Positions 6,385 to 15,942 are shown, counted from the first letter of the stretch. The stretch: DNA of 46,186 nt from an uncultured Clostridia bacterium (GCA_947630605.1 CANRIO010000004.1:1-46186); one strand, 5' to 3'. The notes: generated by a model from the sequence alone, not told the origin. Translations and numbers: made by a program.

Positions 6385-8600
6385 AGCAAAAACTCCCGTG
6401 TTCCGGCAAGGGTCTCTTCCCTTCCGCAGACGATGGCGCGAAGCTCTTCCCCCTCGACGGTTACGGTCGCCTTCCCCCGTTGCACGTCCAAAAGGACCAT
6501 GCGCCCCTTGTACTTCAGGCGGAAGGTGTACCGCTTCCAAATGGAGGGAATGGTGGGCGAGATGACGAGAAGGTCCCCGTCGCTGCGAACACCGCCGAAG
6601 CCGTAGACGATGTTCAGCCATGCCGCGGCGATGGAGGTCGTGTGCAGTCCCTCGGAGGTGTTGCGGTTGTAGTCGTCGAGGTCGAGGCGGGCGGCAAAGC
6701 CGAAGAAACGGAGGGCGTCCTCCTCCTTTTTGAGCTCGCTCGCGAGAATGGAGTGCACGGAGGGCGAGAGGGAGGATTCGTGGATACAGCGGGGTTCATA
6801 GTATTCGTAATTCGCCCGTTTCTCTTCCATGCTGAAGTCCCCCGCATGGAGGAGCATGAGCATGAGCACATCGGGCTGTTTGATCATATCGTTGCGATAG
6901 ATCCTGTCGTAGCTCCAATGATGGTAGAGCGGGAAGTCTTCGACGGGGATGTCCTTGACCTCGATGTGCGGCAGACGGAAAAATCCATCGTGCTGTTCAA
7001 AGAGTTTCCTTTTCTGATCATAGGGGATATACATCCTCTTTGCGCAGGCGGAAAATTGGGCGAGCTCCCCCTCTTTCAAGTCGAGATGCACTGCTTTCCC
7101 ATATTTTTCAAAGCATGCGACGGTGTATTCGAAGGTCTTCTTCGCCATGTAGTTGGTGTAGCAGTTGTGGTTGACCATCATCTGGAACTCGTCGGGACCC
7201 ATGACGCAGAAGTACCCGAACCGCCCGTCCGCGCCGTATTCCCCGCGGGAGAGGAGGAAGCGGGAGATCTCGAGCAGCATCTCCATGCCGTAGCGGAGGA
7301 GGAAGTCCTCGTCCCCCGTCACATTCACATAGTGCGCTATGCCGTAGGCGACGCCCGTCGAGGGCTGGAATTGCAGACTTGCATGCTGCCAGAGGTCGCA
7401 TGCCTCGTGCCCGTTAAGGGTGGCGATGGGATAGCATGCCCCCTTGCAGTCGAGCATCTTTGCCCGCTCCTTGGCCTGCTGCAAGGTATGGTAGCGGAAG
7501 AGGAGCAGATCGCGGGCCGCGGCGGGGTCGTTGAAGAGATAGTAGGGAAGACAATAGGTCTCGGTGTCCCAAAAGGCGTGGCCGCTGTAGGCCTCCCCCG
7601 TGAGCCCCTTTGCGCCGATGTTGTCCGTCGGGAATGCCCCGTGGTAGGTCTGTCCGAGCTGGAAGATGCAGAAGCGGATGCCCTGCTGATTTTCCTCATC
7701 CCCCTCGATCGTGATGTCGCGCTCCGCCCAGAATTTTTTGTAGTAGCGTTCGTTCTCCGCAAGGGCCTCTTCGAAGCATTTTTGCGGGGCGACCTCGGGC
7801 ATGGTACCCTCCGATTCGCCCGTCTTGTCCGCATAGCAGGCGACGCGCTTGGTGGCGGTAAACTTTTTTTCGACGGTCGCAAAGATGCGGACGCCGACGG
7901 AGAGCGCGCCCTCTTCGGCCCTAAAGGAAAACTTTCCGCCGAGAAGTTCCACCTCCTGCCGTGCGGCGAGGTACTGCCCCGTGGACTGCGTCTTGCCGAC
8001 GATCTGCGCCCCCATCCCCTCCGCATGGGAGGAGACCTTCTGCCATCTTCCCGGCCTTCCCCAGTGCCTCGTGGCAAAGTCGATGCCGAGATACATCTCG
8101 AGGGAGACGGGAGCATCGCTCTCCACCTCGACGCGCTGATAGAGGCTGCGCGTGTCCGTCATGGAGAGGAAGCGGGAGAAGGTGAACTTCACCTCCCTCC
8201 CCTCTTTTTTTATGGCAAAGGTGCGGGTGAAGAGGCCCGACTTGAAGTCCAGCCTCCGCTCGAAGGAACAAAGGTCGCTCGTTCCCATGTCCACCCTCTC
8301 ACCGTCGAGGAGAATCTCGCAACGGATGAGGTCGGCGGCGTTGACCATGTAGTGTCCGCGGCGGATGATGCCCTTGTAGGCGGTCTCCGTCTCCTTTTCC
8401 GACCACTCGTAGACGCCATTGAAGTAGCAACCCTGCAAAGAGGGTGCCGTGGCACCCTCCTCCGCATAGCCGCGAAGCCCGCAATATTCGTTTCCGATGG
8501 AAAAGAGCGATTCGGAGGCGGCGTTCTTTTCCCTATGGAAGCCGCGCTCGACGATGCTCCACGCATGTGTTTCGATGTATTTATCCGCTTGCTTTCCCAT
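6381..8600 (-). CDS. GH65 inverting phosphorylase (first copy)
   Basis: A full-length 739-residue GH65 enzyme with N-terminal beta-sandwich, (alpha/alpha)6 barrel and C-terminal jelly-roll. Motifs visible are FWDTETY (344-350), the catalytic acid in GPDEFQ (Glu471), KQPDVL, and the phosphate-site HESSLSPS. The motif GPDEFQ instead of GPDEYH, and differences throughout the barrel, mean that it and the second GH65 probably act on different linkages or acceptors. The start at 8600 follows AAGGAG and lies 2 bp after the permease stop. Being placed in the ABC importer operon, it likely acts on the imported oligosaccharide. Substrate not assigned. Confidence 0.92.
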   Translation of the reverse strand: MGKQADKYIETHAWSIVERGFHREKNAASESLFSIGNEYCGLRGYAEEGATAPSLQGCYFNGVYEWSEKETETAYKGIIRRGHYMVNAADLIRCEILLDGERVDMGTSDLCSFERRLDFKSGLFTRTFAIKKEGREVKFTFSRFLSMTDTRSLYQRVEVESDAPVSLEMYLGIDFATRHWGRPGRWQKVSSHAEGMGAQIVGKTQSTGQYLAARQEVELLGGKFSFRAEEGALSVGVRIFATVEKKFTATKRVACYADKTGESEGTMPEVAPQKCFEEALAENERYYKKFWAERDITIEGDEENQQGIRFCIFQLGQTYHGAFPTDNIGAKGLTGEAYSGHAFWDTETYCLPYYLFNDPAAARDLLLFRYHTLQQAKERAKMLDCKGACYPIATLNGHEACDLWQHASLQFQPSTGVAYGIAHYVNVTGDEDFLLRYGMEMLLEISRFLLSRGEYGADGRFGYFCVMGPDEFQMMVNHNCYTNYMAKKTFEYTVACFEKYGKAVHLDLKEGELAQFSACAKRMYIPYDQKRKLFEQHDGFFRLPHIEVKDIPVEDFPLYHHWSYDRIYRNDMIKQPDVLMLMLLHAGDFSMEEKRANYEYYEPRCIHESSLSPSVHSILASELKKEEDALRFFGFAARLDLDDYNRNTSEGLHTTSIAAAWLNIVYGFGGVRSDGDLLVISPTIPSIWKRYTFRLKYKGRMVLLDVQRGKATVTVEGEELRAIVCGREETLAGTREFLL

Positions 8601-8602
8601 AC

Positions 8603-9496
8603 TTACTCCTTGACGGCACCCGCCGCCGCACTGCCCGTGATCTGCCTCTGGAAGAGGGCAAAGATGAAGATCTGCGGAATGATGGAGATGGTCAGAAGCA
8701 TCAGAAGTTTATCGGGGCCGAAGCCCTGCACCGTGCCCATCGTGGCCTGCAGATTGTAGATCTTCACCATGACGGTCATCATGCTGTCGTCGTTCAAAAC
8801 GAGGTAGGGAAGGAGGAAATCCGACCATGCCGCCGTCATCGTGAAGATGGCGACGACGCCGATGATGGGCCGCGACATCGGGATGACGATGCGGAAGAAG
8901 GTGCGGAGCTTCCCGCATCTGTCCATCTCGGCCGCCTCGAAGAGGGCCTTGGGGAGCGACTCGAAGTAGTTCTTGAACATGATGACATAGTAGGCGTTCG
9001 CGCCGAACATGAACCACAGCGGGACATAGGAATTGATGAGCCCGAAGTTGATGATCTCGCGATAGAGGGGCACGATGGAGAGGAGCGCGGGGATCATGTA
9101 GCTGGCCATGACGAGGCCGAACATGATCTTGTACCCCTTGGGCTTTACGATGGCGAACACATAGGCGAGCAGGCCGTTGAACACGACGGAGCAGAGCACC
9201 GCCCCCACGACCACGATGATGGTGTTGAGGAAGTACCGCCAGAAGTTGAGCATGTTCCACACCTCTACAAGTTTCCCGATGTCGAATACCTTCGGGAAGA
9301 GGTGGTAGGGCGTCGCCGTAAGTTCGCCCGCCTCCTTGAAGGAGGAGATGAACAGCCACAAAATGGGAATGAGCGCAGTCAGGACCGCGACAAAGAGAAC
9401 GAGGAGAATGATGGAATAGACGATGCGGAATCCCGGCTTTTTATAGTCTGCGGCGGTCAGGATGCCGCTCGTTTTACTGCGCAGTCTTCTTTGCAT
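8603..9496 (-). CDS. Carbohydrate ABC transporter permease, MalG type
   Basis: A 297-residue inner-membrane permease with six predicted transmembrane segments, the first at IVYSIILLVLFVAVLTALI. The cytoplasmic EAA loop EAAEMDRCGKLRTFFRIVIP, which docks on the ATPase, lies about 90 residues from the C-terminus. The start at 9496 is chosen because GGAGGAAAT precedes it; the longer ORF to 9634 has a non-permease head. It overlaps the partner permease by 23 bp, so the two are translationally coupled. With the MalF-type partner it would form the channel of an oligosaccharide importer. Confidence 0.92.
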   Translation of the reverse strand: MQRRLRSKTSGILTAADYKKPGFRIVYSIILLVLFVAVLTALIPILWLFISSFKEAGELTATPYHLFPKVFDIGKLVEVWNMLNFWRYFLNTIIVVVGAVLCSVVFNGLLAYVFAIVKPKGYKIMFGLVMASYMIPALLSIVPLYREIINFGLINSYVPLWFMFGANAYYVIMFKNYFESLPKALFEAAEMDRCGKLRTFFRIVIPMSRPIIGVVAIFTMTAAWSDFLLPYLVLNDDSMMTVMVKIYNLQATMGTVQGFGPDKLLMLLTISIIPQIFIFALFQRQITGSAAAGAVKE

Positions 9497-10442
9497 ATTT
9501 CCTCCATTTCCGCGAGACGGTATTCTTCTTCGGCCTCGAGAGGCGCAGATAGACGATCGTGAGCGAGATGATGATGACGGCAAGGATGACGCCCGTCGCC
9601 GCACTCGCACCCGCGTCAAAGGACTGGAAGGCATACTGATAGCTGAGAAGGAGCAGCGAAACGCTCGCCCCGTCCGGGCCGCCCGAGGTCATCACGAGGG
9701 GCTCGTAGAACACCTGAAAGACGGAGATGATCTGAAGGATGAAGAGCATGCGGATCGTCGATCTGATATGGGGAAGGGTGACGTGCCAGATGCGGGCAAG
9801 CGCCCCCGCGCCGTCCATTCTCGCCGCCTCGTATTGCGAATTGTCGATGTTCTGCAGGGCGGAGAGATAGACGAGCACCGTTCCCCCCGCTCCACGCCAC
9901 GTCATCGTGACGACGATGAGCGGGATGGTGAGATCGGGGTCGGACAAGAACTTCGAGACGGGAAGCCCGAGGGCGGTGAGGAGCTGGTTTAAGACCGCGC
10001 CGGGATTGGGGTCGAAGAGATAGGACCACATGATGACGACCGCCATGCCCGAGACGATGGACGGGAAGTAGATGCCGAGGCGGAAGAAGGACTTACAGTG
10101 CACCGCTTCGCTCAGCAAAAGTCCGAGCACGATCGGCACGAGAAAGCCGATGATGATGGACCAGAAGATGTATTTGAAGGTGTTGACGAGCGCCTTCGTG
10201 AACATGGGGTCATGAAAGACTTGCGCATAGTTCGCGAAGTGGTTGAACCCGACGGCCTCGAACCCCTTCGTCTCACTGAACGAGAGGAGCACGTTCTCCG
10301 CGAGCGGCGCCCATACGAAGAAGAGAAAGAGCAAGAGCCCGGGGAGCATCAGAAGCCAGCCGCTCCAATTCCGCTTGAAGAGCCGCTTTGCCTTATAGGT
10401 GAGGGAGGAGCGGTCCACGGGAAGCGCGTTCGCTTTTTTCAT
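9474..10442 (-). CDS. Carbohydrate ABC transporter permease, MalF type
   Basis: A 322-residue permease with a positively charged N-terminus, six hydrophobic segments starting at WLLMLPGLLLFLFFVWAPLA, and the EAA loop EAARMDGAGALARIWHVTLP. It pairs with the downstream MalG-type permease. It begins 12 bp after the solute-binding protein and has a good AAGGGGGA site. The family imports oligosaccharides; the operon context suggests alpha-glucosides. Confidence 0.92.
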   Translation of the reverse strand: MKKANALPVDRSSLTYKAKRLFKRNWSGWLLMLPGLLLFLFFVWAPLAENVLLSFSETKGFEAVGFNHFANYAQVFHDPMFTKALVNTFKYIFWSIIIGFLVPIVLGLLLSEAVHCKSFFRLGIYFPSIVSGMAVVIMWSYLFDPNPGAVLNQLLTALGLPVSKFLSDPDLTIPLIVVTMTWRGAGGTVLVYLSALQNIDNSQYEAARMDGAGALARIWHVTLPHIRSTIRMLFILQIISVFQVFYEPLVMTSGGPDGASVSLLLLSYQYAFQSFDAGASAATGVILAVIIISLTIVYLRLSRPKKNTVSRKWRKYAKKTAQ

Positions 10443-10454
10443 GAGAGATCCCCC

Positions 10455-11873
10455 TTATTTGACTTTATTGAGGAATGTGTTCTGGAATTGGCTGTTCGAC
10501 GTGTCGAGAAGGCTCTTGCAGTTTGCCATCCCCGGATTGGACAGGACGTTCTGGATGGCGTTGTCGAGCAGTTTATACATGTCCTGGCAGTAGTAGGGCT
10601 CCTCCGCACGCTTCATCTGGGGAAGCGTCCCGAAGAAGTCGTTATAATAGTCGAGGTTGACGTTGATATACTTCTCGTCGAGGGCGTTCGCGGCCTCGAG
10701 GTAATCGGCATTCGTCCACGGGCGGATGGTCGGGATGATGGGCATGTTCTTTGCCTGCGCCACCTGATGGCCCTTTTCGATGGCCGCCATCGAGATCGCG
10801 TCCGCCTCGGGGGAGCGGCCGATATATTTGAGGAAGAGAAGCGCGCCCTTTATCTGCTCCTTGGAGGCATAGCTCGGGAAGACAAACGGGGTGCCGCCGT
10901 AGAGCGAATAGCGGCTCGTGCCGTCGCCCGTGGGCATGGGGACGAGGGCGATGTCGTCCTTGTTGAAGTTGAAGTTCGTCACGGGGAGCATGACGCTGTC
11001 GCTCCCGCAAAACGCCATGGCGACGTTCTTCGATCCGAATTTGGCATACCAATCCTGATAGGTGAGCGAGGCGTCGGGATCGATGAGCTTGTCTTGCGCC
11101 ATGCCCTGTATCCATTCGAGGGCCTCGACTGCCGCGGGGTCGTTGAGATTGGCGGTGTACTTGCCGTCTGCGCCCTTCACCTGCATCGCCTCGCAGCCGA
11201 AGTTCCACGCCATGTTGCAGAACTGCCATCCGCCGTTGTTGTTTGCCGAGAGGATGACGAGCCCATAGGTATTGTCAAGACTTTCCGTGACGAGCTCGGA
11301 AACCTCCCTCACCTCTTCGAAGGTGGTTGGATAGAGAGGGTTTCCATCCTCGTCGTAGAGCTTGTAGCTGCCGTCATCGTTCTTGTCGATGACGCCCACA
11401 TAGTTGAGCATTTCGAGGTTCAGAAGCAGTCCCATGCCGTAGCCGTCGCGGGGAACGCCGTAGCATCTGCCGTCCTTGGAGACGGCGTCGCGCATGTCCG
11501 GGTCCATCTTGTCCAGCCAGCCGAGCTCGGTGAGTTCGTCCGTGATGTCGGCGATCCAGCCGTTGTCGATGAGCTTCTGGGGCTCGGTGAAATAGGTCTG
11601 GAAGACGGTGGGGAGCTGCTTCGAAGTCGCCTTTGCGGTGATCGTGTCCGCGCTGTAAACGTAACTGTCCCCCACGATGTCGTACTCGGGATAGTCCGCC
11701 TCGAAGGCCGCCTCCCACTGCCGATACATCTCGACGTCCTGCGTGAGCGTGGGGTCGGGCCACATGCCGATGCTTACCTTTATCTTCCCGTTCCCCTTCC
11801 CGCAGGCGGCAAAGGAGAGAAGCAGCGAGCTTCCCATCAGCACGGACATCGCCGTGCACAGCCATTTTTTCAT
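10455..11873 (-). CDS. Extracellular solute-binding lipoprotein (family 1 type)
   Basis: A 472-residue binding protein of the sugar ABC importer. The N-terminus MKKWLCTAMS is followed by a hydrophobic stretch ending LLLSFAAC, a lipobox with Cys24, so the protein is likely anchored to the outer face of the membrane. The body has the family hallmarks: a KVSIGMWPDP first strand, YSLYGGTPFVFPSYASKEQIKGALLFLKYI, and a C-terminal QFQNTFLNKVK end. The start at 11873 has GGAGGGA upstream; the ORF start at 11927 lacks a signal peptide at its N-terminus. It is first gene of the importer-GH65-pgmB operon. Confidence 0.92.
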   Translation of the reverse strand: MKKWLCTAMSVLMGSSLLLSFAACGKGNGKIKVSIGMWPDPTLTQDVEMYRQWEAAFEADYPEYDIVGDSYVYSADTITAKATSKQLPTVFQTYFTEPQKLIDNGWIADITDELTELGWLDKMDPDMRDAVSKDGRCYGVPRDGYGMGLLLNLEMLNYVGVIDKNDDGSYKLYDEDGNPLYPTTFEEVREVSELVTESLDNTYGLVILSANNNGGWQFCNMAWNFGCEAMQVKGADGKYTANLNDPAAVEALEWIQGMAQDKLIDPDASLTYQDWYAKFGSKNVAMAFCGSDSVMLPVTNFNFNKDDIALVPMPTGDGTSRYSLYGGTPFVFPSYASKEQIKGALLFLKYIGRSPEADAISMAAIEKGHQVAQAKNMPIIPTIRPWTNADYLEAANALDEKYINVNLDYYNDFFGTLPQMKRAEEPYYCQDMYKLLDNAIQNVLSNPGMANCKSLLDTSNSQFQNTFLNKVK

Positions 11874-11912
11874 AATAAGTTCCCTCCTTATCGGATACTT
11901 TTCCTCACTATC

Positions 11913-11952
11913 ATTATAAATTGACAACTAAGTAAGATAAATAGGGTAAAAC
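11913..11952 (-). promoter_or_regulatory. Promoter and putative activator box of the SBP operon
   Basis: Minus-strand -10 TATAAT at 11913-11918, with a poor -35 (TTTATC, 11936-11941). Immediately upstream is GTTTTACCCTAT (11941-11952). The same box occurs at the same distance from the -10 in front of the ATPase operon (25725-25736), so it is a candidate site for the YesN-type activator encoded between them. Confidence 0.55.
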
Positions 11953-11982
11953 AGCAAAAACGTTGAGAAAACTGCCCACCTC

Positions 11983-12011
11983 TTGCAAAACGGCGGGCTA
12001 TGTGGTATAAT
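11983..12011 (+). promoter_or_regulatory. Promoter placing the transcript start at ATG 12018
   Basis: TTGCAA (11983-11988), 17-bp spacer ending TGG, TATAAT (12006-12011), an extended -10. The start is expected at about 12018, which is the first base of the gene, implying a leaderless mRNA. Confidence 0.6.
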
Positions 12012-12017
12012 CGGAGC

Positions 12018-13013
12018 ATGTTCCGAAAGCTCTCCAGAAACATCTATCTGCCCGTCTTTCTGATCGCGCTTTTCCTCATCCTCTTCGTGGATATCTTTTC
12101 CGCCGTCATGATCACAAAGACGCTGCAAAGCACCTTCGTCAGCGTGGGGAAGAGCCGCGTCTCCCGCGCGCTCGATTCCTGCGAGCTCTACATCAATTCC
12201 GTCTCCGCCTCCACCTACAACCTCTCGCAGAGCGGCGTGCTCATCGAAGAGCTCACAAACAGCAGGGATGTTTCGCTTACAAGTCTGCTCGATAATACCT
12301 GCAATTATTCCCTCAACATGAACGGCGTGTGCGCCTATTCGGCGGGCGGGAAGGTCTACACCTCCTCGGGGATCTCCGCCGTCCCCTCCCTCGAAGAACT
12401 GCGCGGGTGCGAGGGCATCTCCGCCTTCCTCGCAGGGGATGCGGACAGCTTCATCTCCTTCCGCACGACCTGCATTGCGGACATCTACGGCAACGTCTCC
12501 TATCCCGATAAAATGGGCGTCATCACCTGCTGCCAAAGGGTGCGCGGCGAAAAGGGCGAGACGGTGGGCTATCTCTTTGCCGATGTCCTTCCCTCCAACC
12601 TCTACGACCTCTTCCTCGAGCGGGAACAGCTCGACGGGGCGTGGGCGTTCATCACCTTCGGGGAGGAATATTTCGACTATGGCGGAAATGCGGCGCATGA
12701 GGATCTTTTGCGGGGCGGGCACCGGGGCTATTTCAAATACGAGGCCGCCGCGGATGACGATCGCTTCGCCCTCACCGTCTTCGAGAGCACCGCGCCCTAT
12801 GGCCGCCGCCTCGCCGTACTCATCGGGGTGCTCCTCGCCGTCTCCGCCGTTCTCGCCGCCGCAGCGTACTTTGCGGCCATGGGTACCGCGAAGAGCGTCA
12901 CAAAACGTCTCGACCGCCTCGAGGAGAAGATGAGCGCACAGGAGCTTCCCTCCCTTCCTCCCGCGGACATGGGTGCTCCGCCCGCCGTAAAAGAAGAGCA
13001 AAAACACAAATAA
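12018..13013 (+). CDS. Membrane sensor-like protein without a kinase domain
   Basis: A 331-residue protein with an N-terminal membrane segment (VFLIALFLILFVDIFSAVMI), an extracellular domain of about 230 residues, a second membrane segment (LAVLIGVLLAVSAVLAAAAYFAA), and a short charged cytoplasmic tail with a coiled-coil-like KRLDRLEEKM. The topology matches the sensory half of YesM-type kinases, but the kinase is missing. It faces the YesM/YesN genes convergently and the SBP operon divergently, so a role in sensing the same sugar is likely. No ribosome-binding site is seen; the ATG coincides with the predicted transcript start. No named family recognised. Confidence 0.75.
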   Translation: MFRKLSRNIYLPVFLIALFLILFVDIFSAVMITKTLQSTFVSVGKSRVSRALDSCELYINSVSASTYNLSQSGVLIEELTNSRDVSLTSLLDNTCNYSLNMNGVCAYSAGGKVYTSSGISAVPSLEELRGCEGISAFLAGDADSFISFRTTCIADIYGNVSYPDKMGVITCCQRVRGEKGETVGYLFADVLPSNLYDLFLEREQLDGAWAFITFGEEYFDYGGNAAHEDLLRGGHRGYFKYEAAADDDRFALTVFESTAPYGRRLAVLIGVLLAVSAVLAAAAYFAAMGTAKSVTKRLDRLEEKMSAQELPSLPPADMGAPPAVKEEQKHK

Positions 13014-13025
13014 GCAGATAAGGCC

Positions 13026-13066
13026 CATGAAAAAACGGCACCCCGCGGGGGTGCCGTTTTTTCATG
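13026..13066. terminator. Bidirectional terminator
   Basis: A near-perfect palindrome with AAAAAACGGCACCCC on one side and GGGGTGCCGTTTTTT on the other, between convergent genes ending at 13013 and 13071. It would stop transcription from both sides. Confidence 0.9.
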
Positions 13067-13070
13067 GAGA

Positions 13071-14753
13071 TCATTGCTTTTTCAAACGTGCCCGTACCAA
13101 AGTCCCCTTCCCCTTTTCGGAGGAGACTTCGAGGCCGTAGCCGTCGCCGTATTGGAGATGGATGCGCTCGTTGACGTTCTTGAGGCCGTAGCCGCCCTCC
13201 ACGCCCGCGGGCCGCGCAAGGATGTCCCCGGGGACGTCGAAGCCGCTCCCGTCGTCCTCCACTTCGAAGAGGATGTCCTCCCCCTCGCTGAAGGCGCGGA
13301 TAAAGAGGTTCCCGCTCCCGCTGTCGAAGGCGTATTTGAGGCTGTTCTCGATGATGGGCTGCAGGATGAGCTTTAAGGTCATTTCGGAGGCGATCGCCTC
13401 CTCCATGTCGATGTGCACCGTGAACCTGCCCGGGTGGCGGATGGCGTCGATCTCGAGGTAGCTTTTGACCATCTCGATCTCATCGGACACCTTGACGAAC
13501 TTGTCGCCGCCGTGCAAAAATAGGCGGAAAAAGCGGGCGAGGTTCATCACGAGCCTGTCGATCTCGGACTGCTTCTTGATGCGTGCCATCCATGAGATGG
13601 CGTCGAGGGTGTTGTAGAGGAAGTGCGGGTTGATCTGCATCTGCAGGCTCTCGAGCTCCAACTTTCTCTGGAGCTGCATGTCCTCGCGGTTCTTCTCCAC
13701 GAGGTCGTAGATCCTGTCCATCATGTCGTCGTATGTGCGTTCGAGCTGGACGAGCTCATCGCCCGCAGGGAGGACGGAGGCGTGGCTCTTTGTCGGTTCC
13801 GCCGTCGCGCTGATGCTCTCGCTGAGCAGTTTCATGGGCCGTGAGAGCTTGTTCGCCCTGATTATGGCGAGGATGACGGAGACAACGAGCATCGCAAAGG
13901 AGACGCAGAGGACCACGGCGAGCGTCGTGTCCATTTCGCCGAAGTAGTAGTTATAATCGAGCACGCTGACGATGCAACTGTCGAAGCCGTAGCGGGAATT
14001 GAGGGTCTCCGCCTTCCCCGTAACGACGATGCTCTTCACGCCGTCGAGCGTCTTTGTCTTGTATGCGGGGGAGGCGGCGGGATCGTAGACGTCGCTGTAG
14101 ACGATGACCTTTCCGACGAGCGTCTCGTCGATGTGCGAGACGATGTAGCCGTCCGACCGCATGATGAAGGAATACCCCTCCCCGCCCGAGACGGGGTTGC
14201 ACATCTCGCGGATCTTCGCTTCGGACATATAGAAGAGCATGACGCCCTCGAAGCCGTTCACGATGCCGCTCGAATAGAGCCCGAGGATGAGGCTTTTTCC
14301 CGCATTCCCCACATAGAAGAGGTTGTTTTTGTGCGCTTCGAGGACTGCATAGCTCTCCGGGATGTAGGCGGCGCTCCCATGCAGGGAGAAGCGGTCCTCC
14401 CCGAGGAGAAATTCCACGTCGTCGAAGTATTCGGGATCGACGCCCACCCGCCGCATGAGGGCATTGAAGCTCTCCTCCCGCTCCCCTCTTTCCGCCCCCT
14501 CGTCCGCGACCGTGAGCAAAAGTTCGACATTCCCGCTCCCCGCGATGCGCCCATAGAGGTAGGCGCTCTCGTTGATGACGTCCGTGACGGCGAGATCGAG
14601 CTCCTCCTGCATGGAGAAGGAATTCCGGCGGATATAGCCGTTCATCGAGATGCGGAAGCCGACGTAAAACACCGCGATCAGCACGGAGAATACTGCGGTC
14701 AGGATGCTCACGAAGGAGAGGATGAACTTGGTGGAGATGTGCTTGAGCTTCAT
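13071..14753 (-). CDS. YesM-type sensor histidine kinase
   Basis: A 560-residue membrane kinase. After a membrane segment near residue 20 comes an extracellular Cache-like domain (about 35-275), a second membrane segment, a HAMP-like linker (RANKLSRPMKLLSESI), then a His_kinase domain of the LytS/YesM class. The phosphoacceptor lies in INPHFLYNTLDAISW (His about 377), the N box is LILQPIIENSLKYAF, and the G boxes are VEDDGSGF and GYGLKNVNERI. Start ATG 14753 overlaps the response regulator stop by 4 bp. YesM/YesN pairs usually sense extracellular saccharides and control nearby polysaccharide genes, which fits here. Confidence 0.92.
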   Translation of the reverse strand: MKLKHISTKFILSFVSILTAVFSVLIAVFYVGFRISMNGYIRRNSFSMQEELDLAVTDVINESAYLYGRIAGSGNVELLLTVADEGAERGEREESFNALMRRVGVDPEYFDDVEFLLGEDRFSLHGSAAYIPESYAVLEAHKNNLFYVGNAGKSLILGLYSSGIVNGFEGVMLFYMSEAKIREMCNPVSGGEGYSFIMRSDGYIVSHIDETLVGKVIVYSDVYDPAASPAYKTKTLDGVKSIVVTGKAETLNSRYGFDSCIVSVLDYNYYFGEMDTTLAVVLCVSFAMLVVSVILAIIRANKLSRPMKLLSESISATAEPTKSHASVLPAGDELVQLERTYDDMMDRIYDLVEKNREDMQLQRKLELESLQMQINPHFLYNTLDAISWMARIKKQSEIDRLVMNLARFFRLFLHGGDKFVKVSDEIEMVKSYLEIDAIRHPGRFTVHIDMEEAIASEMTLKLILQPIIENSLKYAFDSGSGNLFIRAFSEGEDILFEVEDDGSGFDVPGDILARPAGVEGGYGLKNVNERIHLQYGDGYGLEVSSEKGKGTLVRARLKKQ

Positions 14754-15925
14754 TGCATTTTCTTTTCGAGCCATTCGCTCGCCGTACAGCCGAGAAAGTC
14801 TTTGAATACTTGACCAAAGTATTTGACGTCGTTATACCCGACGGCATAGGCGATCTCGCCGATGCGCAGATCCCCGAGAAGGAGGAGCTCCTGCGCCTTC
14901 ATCATCCTGTATTCGGTGAGGCACTCGTTGAAGGTCTTGCCGAGCTCTGCCTTGAACTCGTGCATGAGGTGGCTCTCGGAGGTGAAGAGCATTTCGGCGA
15001 CCGACTTCACCGAGAGCTTTTTCGCATAGTCGCGTTCGATGACGGTGAGGGCGTCGCGGACCACCTTTTTGAGGCGCCCGTTCCCGCTCTCCGTCACCAC
15101 ACAGTTGATGGCCGTATAGAGGGTGTTCTTGCTCAGCTCCTTTGCGGCACGGTATGCCCCGCGGATGTCTCCCCCGATGGAGACGGCGGCGACGGGGAAG
15201 CGTGCATCGGTGCGCCTGAGCGTCTTTTCGAGCAATTTTTCGATTTCCCGCTGTGCGATGCCGAGGGGTGCGGAGGTGAGCATCACCGCCCTGTCGGGGA
15301 ACACTTCGAAGGCATTCGTAAAGCCTGCGAGCGCCCTTTCCGCGTCTGCGAGGAAGGTGGAGATATAGGGGTCGCCCGTGTAGATATAGAGGAGGGTGCC
15401 CTCTTCGGGAAGTTCGACGCCGAGGAGGGAGAGCTGTTCCATGGAGGCCGAGAGGCTCTCCTCCCCCGAGAGGAGCTTTTCGAACTGCTGTCTTCTCACA
15501 ATGGGGAGATTGCTGATGAACTGTCCGAGCATGCGGCTATCCCTGCGCTTTTCGTGCAGTTTTGCCATGACTTCGCTCACGCGGTGCAGAAGTTCTTCGC
15601 TCTCGATGGGCTTCAGAAGAAAGCCCGCGACTCCGCTGTCGAGTGCGCGCCTTGCGTTTTCAAAGTCCTTATACCCGCTGTAGACGATGACGGCGAGGTC
15701 CGCCCCTTCGTCGAAGAGCGTCTTTGCCATCTGCAATCCGTCCATGACGGGCATGCGGACGTCGGCGATGATGAGGTCGGGACGAAGGCTCCTTGCGAGC
15801 CTCAACCCCTCCTCGCCGTTTTCCGCCACGGCGGCGACTTCGATGCCGATCGACTGCCAATCGATGGCGACCCGAAGGCCCTCCCTCACGAGATAGTCAT
15901 CGTCCACGATCAACAATTTATCCAT
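14750..15925 (-). CDS. YesN-type response regulator with AraC-family DNA-binding domain
   Basis: A 391-residue regulator: receiver domain (1-125) with acidic pocket VDDD, phosphoacceptor Asp55 in LIIADVRMPVMDG and the conserved Lys in FLLKPIE; a middle linker region; and a C-terminal pair of AraC helix-turn-helix motifs ending AYAVGYNDVKYFGQVFKDFLG. Such proteins usually bind direct half-sites near -35 and recruit RNA polymerase. It is the best candidate to act at the shared GTTTTACCCYAT boxes of the two sugar operons. A good promoter lies at 15943-15971. Confidence 0.92.
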   Translation of the reverse strand: MDKLLIVDDDYLVREGLRVAIDWQSIGIEVAAVAENGEEGLRLARSLRPDLIIADVRMPVMDGLQMAKTLFDEGADLAVIVYSGYKDFENARRALDSGVAGFLLKPIESEELLHRVSEVMAKLHEKRRDSRMLGQFISNLPIVRRQQFEKLLSGEESLSASMEQLSLLGVELPEEGTLLYIYTGDPYISTFLADAERALAGFTNAFEVFPDRAVMLTSAPLGIAQREIEKLLEKTLRRTDARFPVAAVSIGGDIRGAYRAAKELSKNTLYTAINCVVTESGNGRLKKVVRDALTVIERDYAKKLSVKSVAEMLFTSESHLMHEFKAELGKTFNECLTEYRMMKAQELLLLGDLRIGEIAYAVGYNDVKYFGQVFKDFLGCTASEWLEKKMQ

Positions 15926-15942
15926 TGTGTCCCCTTTTCTTC

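Noticed and set aside
4468-11924. Long plus-strand ORFs (4468-6606, 6480-8759, 10098-11924)
   Set aside because: All lie opposite well-supported GH65, permease and binding-protein genes and consist of His/Asp/Gly/Arg-rich antisense sequence.
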